From the NCBI GenBank assembly GCA_030407315.1, contig JALQPE010000101.1, positions 186,001 to 250,000 on the forward strand: DNA of 64,000 nucleotides, in the 5' to 3' direction. How positions within the stretch are numbered: position 1 is the first letter of the stretch; each line of letters opens with the position of its first letter. Position numbers and translations under genes: made by a program. A model generated the notes under the pieces. That model was not told where the DNA came from, did no database searches, and was given only the letters and a program-made list of their open reading frames with translations. Positions 62,582 to 64,000 of this stretch are shown here, piece after piece. Origin of the DNA: Asparagopsis taxiformis (Eukaryota; Rhodophyta; Florideophyceae; Bonnemaisoniales; Bonnemaisoniaceae).

Positions 62582-63759
62582 CTATACTTCCACTCTACTC
62601 ACAGTACCGAGGTCCGTCGAGTCGGCATCAACCCAATCGTAGAACGGTCCGAATTTCCTGATGCGACCAACGCTCGGAAACTTTTCATGGCTTGCAACAA
62701 GTAGCATGTTATCATGATACTGTTCGAAGAACGAAACTCTTGACTCTATTGCCAACGAACGATTCGTATCAAGGGAGAGCGCCCATTCCGGATTTTGCAC
62801 TTGATCCCACTAAATGCCACAGAACTCTGGTTAAGATTTGCTCACACCTTTCAAAATGCTATCGCCCCTGAATATGCACAAGTACAACTTACCTTTGTAC
62901 GGAATACATCTGCGGAATATATCATACTTTCACCCTCTGATGTAATCTTAATACACGCCTGACCCAGGCTGTGTCCGATGCACGGAAGTAACATCATTCC
63001 CTCCACAGGTGTTGAAAAAAACTCAACTAAATTCAGACGGCCGCTATCCTGATACGGCCTAACGCTCCTTCTATAAGCTCTACTGTTGTCATCTATTCCG
63101 ATGGAAGTAAGCGAGCAAAAAACAGCTCTGTTTGTCAGAATAAAATGAGAACTCATCATCACGACGGAGCGCAGAAACATTCGCTAAAACTCACCTCGAA
63201 ATTCTGGGGCTAGATCCTCAGCGGGTATTTCATCGGATATCCAGAAGTCATGTTCAATACGAGTAATGTATACATCAGCATTTGGGAACGAAATCGAGTT
63301 ATCTCCTCGCTGCGTCAAACCTCCAATATGGTCCGTATGACCATGAGATATAATGACAGTATCGATTGATTCACGCGAAACACCAGCCGCTTGTAGGTTT
63401 TCAAATAGCTTGCCCGCCTCTTCGAACAATCCCATTTCATCGAATTCAGGGAGGTTGATTCCTCCAGTATCGATGAGTATGCGGTTTGTAGGTGTGTCTA
63501 CCAAAAGAAAGTTCAAGTCCAAAACAGTTGGAGCACCTGGTTCAATGGATCGGAAATTTTCTTTGAGAGCACGAAGTCGCGATGTTTCCGGTGCTAGGAG
63601 GGCATCCTGCGCCAAGATTATCAGTCCGTCGAACACAACCGTGGCATTGAATTTCCCGACGGTGAACGAGTAGGTTGATGGATTTACTCTGTCGGTTTCG
63701 GCAAATGCCATGAGTATGACGGAGAGGAGTGCAAACAGCAGGATTGAACCGTTGAACAT
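62582..63759 (-). CDS. Secreted metallo-beta-lactamase-fold hydrolase, three exons, 341 aa
   Basis: Exons are 63759-63195, 63125-62893 and 62809-62582. The introns of 69 and 83 nt are GT-AG (donors GTGAGT and GTAAGT). The first acceptor (AGAG) is inferred from frame and family fit. A signal peptide (ILLFALLSVILMAFAETD) starts the protein. The metal-binding H-x-H-x-D-H is at residues 139-144 (IISHGHTDHIGGL). ILIDTGGINLPEF precedes it. After splicing come MMLLPCIGHSLGQACIKITS (the third His), SMIYSADVF (bridging Asp) and LLVASHEKFPSVGRI (final His). This is the layout of MBL-fold hydrolases of the lactonase-like group; the substrate is unknown. The gene lies in A+T-rich sequence unlike its neighbours. 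Confidence 0.85.
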
Positions 63760-64000
63760 TATGGCTGAAGTGGTATTGGTGTATTAAGGAGATGTTGTTT
63801 TGTGGATGAGAGTATATGTAGTTTGATGGAAGGGCGCTTTCGGAAATGATGATGGTGTTATGTTGCTTTATATTAATCTAGATGTCAAGTTTTGAATTGT
63901 GCGAAGGAAACAAATAGTTGAAAGAAAGTCGGATTCTGTCGCGTACGAATTGTTTGGTTAGTGCGGCTAGAAGGACGGGCGTAGTGAAGTTATACAGTTA
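63760..64000. other. Upstream region of the hydrolase gene
   Basis: This A+T-rich end of the window should contain the hydrolase promoter. No other feature is visible. Confidence 0.4.

Overview
This is a nuclear segment of a gene-dense eukaryote that has a primary plastid. It is most likely a unicellular red alga; this is inferred, because no marker gene is present. The support is: (1) eukaryote-only genes (RAD52, RAD1 of the 9-1-1 clamp, WDR5, DET1, TFIIH p62, Sec61 gamma, DCUN1, MINDY deubiquitinase, UQCRH); (2) short GT-AG introns, about 18 in 9 genes, nearly all 69-106 nt with one of 261 nt, while most genes have none; (3) plastid-type proteins (NEET, PSA2-like lumenal zinc finger, SDR39U1-like epimerase) whose N-termini look like simple transit peptides with an early Phe (MAFITP, MTRFAF) and no secretory signal in front.

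Layout. 1-5 kb is mostly without recognisable genes apart from one small two-helix membrane protein. 5-12 kb carries RAD52, a membrane RING ligase, a six-exon GH113-like glycosidase and a GT31-like glycosyltransferase. 12.4-19.3 kb holds a PSA2-like plastid zinc finger, ribosomal protein L9 (with an apparent 1-nt deletion), the SDR39U1-like epimerase, mitochondrial uL23, a SIRT6/7-type sirtuin and NEET. 19.8-30.4 kb holds an acidic coiled-coil protein, an Sds3-like corepressor subunit, two drug/metabolite-superfamily transporters, a small membrane protein, an Smr protein, WDR5 and DCUN1. 30.5-38.6 kb holds a previously hidden three-exon UQCRH gene, an orphan 631-residue membrane protein, RAD1, a Tim17/22/23-family protein and a third nucleotide-sugar-type transporter whose start is unresolved.

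38.9-51.7 kb is a run of five minus-strand genes: a 1629-residue tail-anchored coiled-coil protein, DET1, MINDY, TFIIH p62 (three exons) and a CxxC zinc-finger protein. 51.7-53.4 kb is a repeat-rich gap. 53.4-63.8 kb holds a saccharopine-dehydrogenase-like protein, a BTB protein, Sec61 gamma, a RING-containing SNF2 ATPase and, in a visibly more A+T-rich tail, a secreted metallo-beta-lactamase-fold hydrolase.

There is no operon logic. Neighbouring genes are functionally unrelated and often convergent with only tens of bases between stop codons. Some themes recur by chance linkage: DNA repair and chromatin (RAD52, RAD1, SNF2-RING, sirtuin, WDR5, Sds3, TFIIH) and ubiquitin/NEDD8 (RING, DCUN1, DET1, MINDY, BTB). 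I saw no mobile element, CRISPR array, tRNA or rRNA, and no convincing new multigene system. The best leads are the frameshifted L9 gene, the transporter with an in-frame TGA near its only upstream ATG, a four-copy CACGTG cluster, and orphan proteins with clear architecture.
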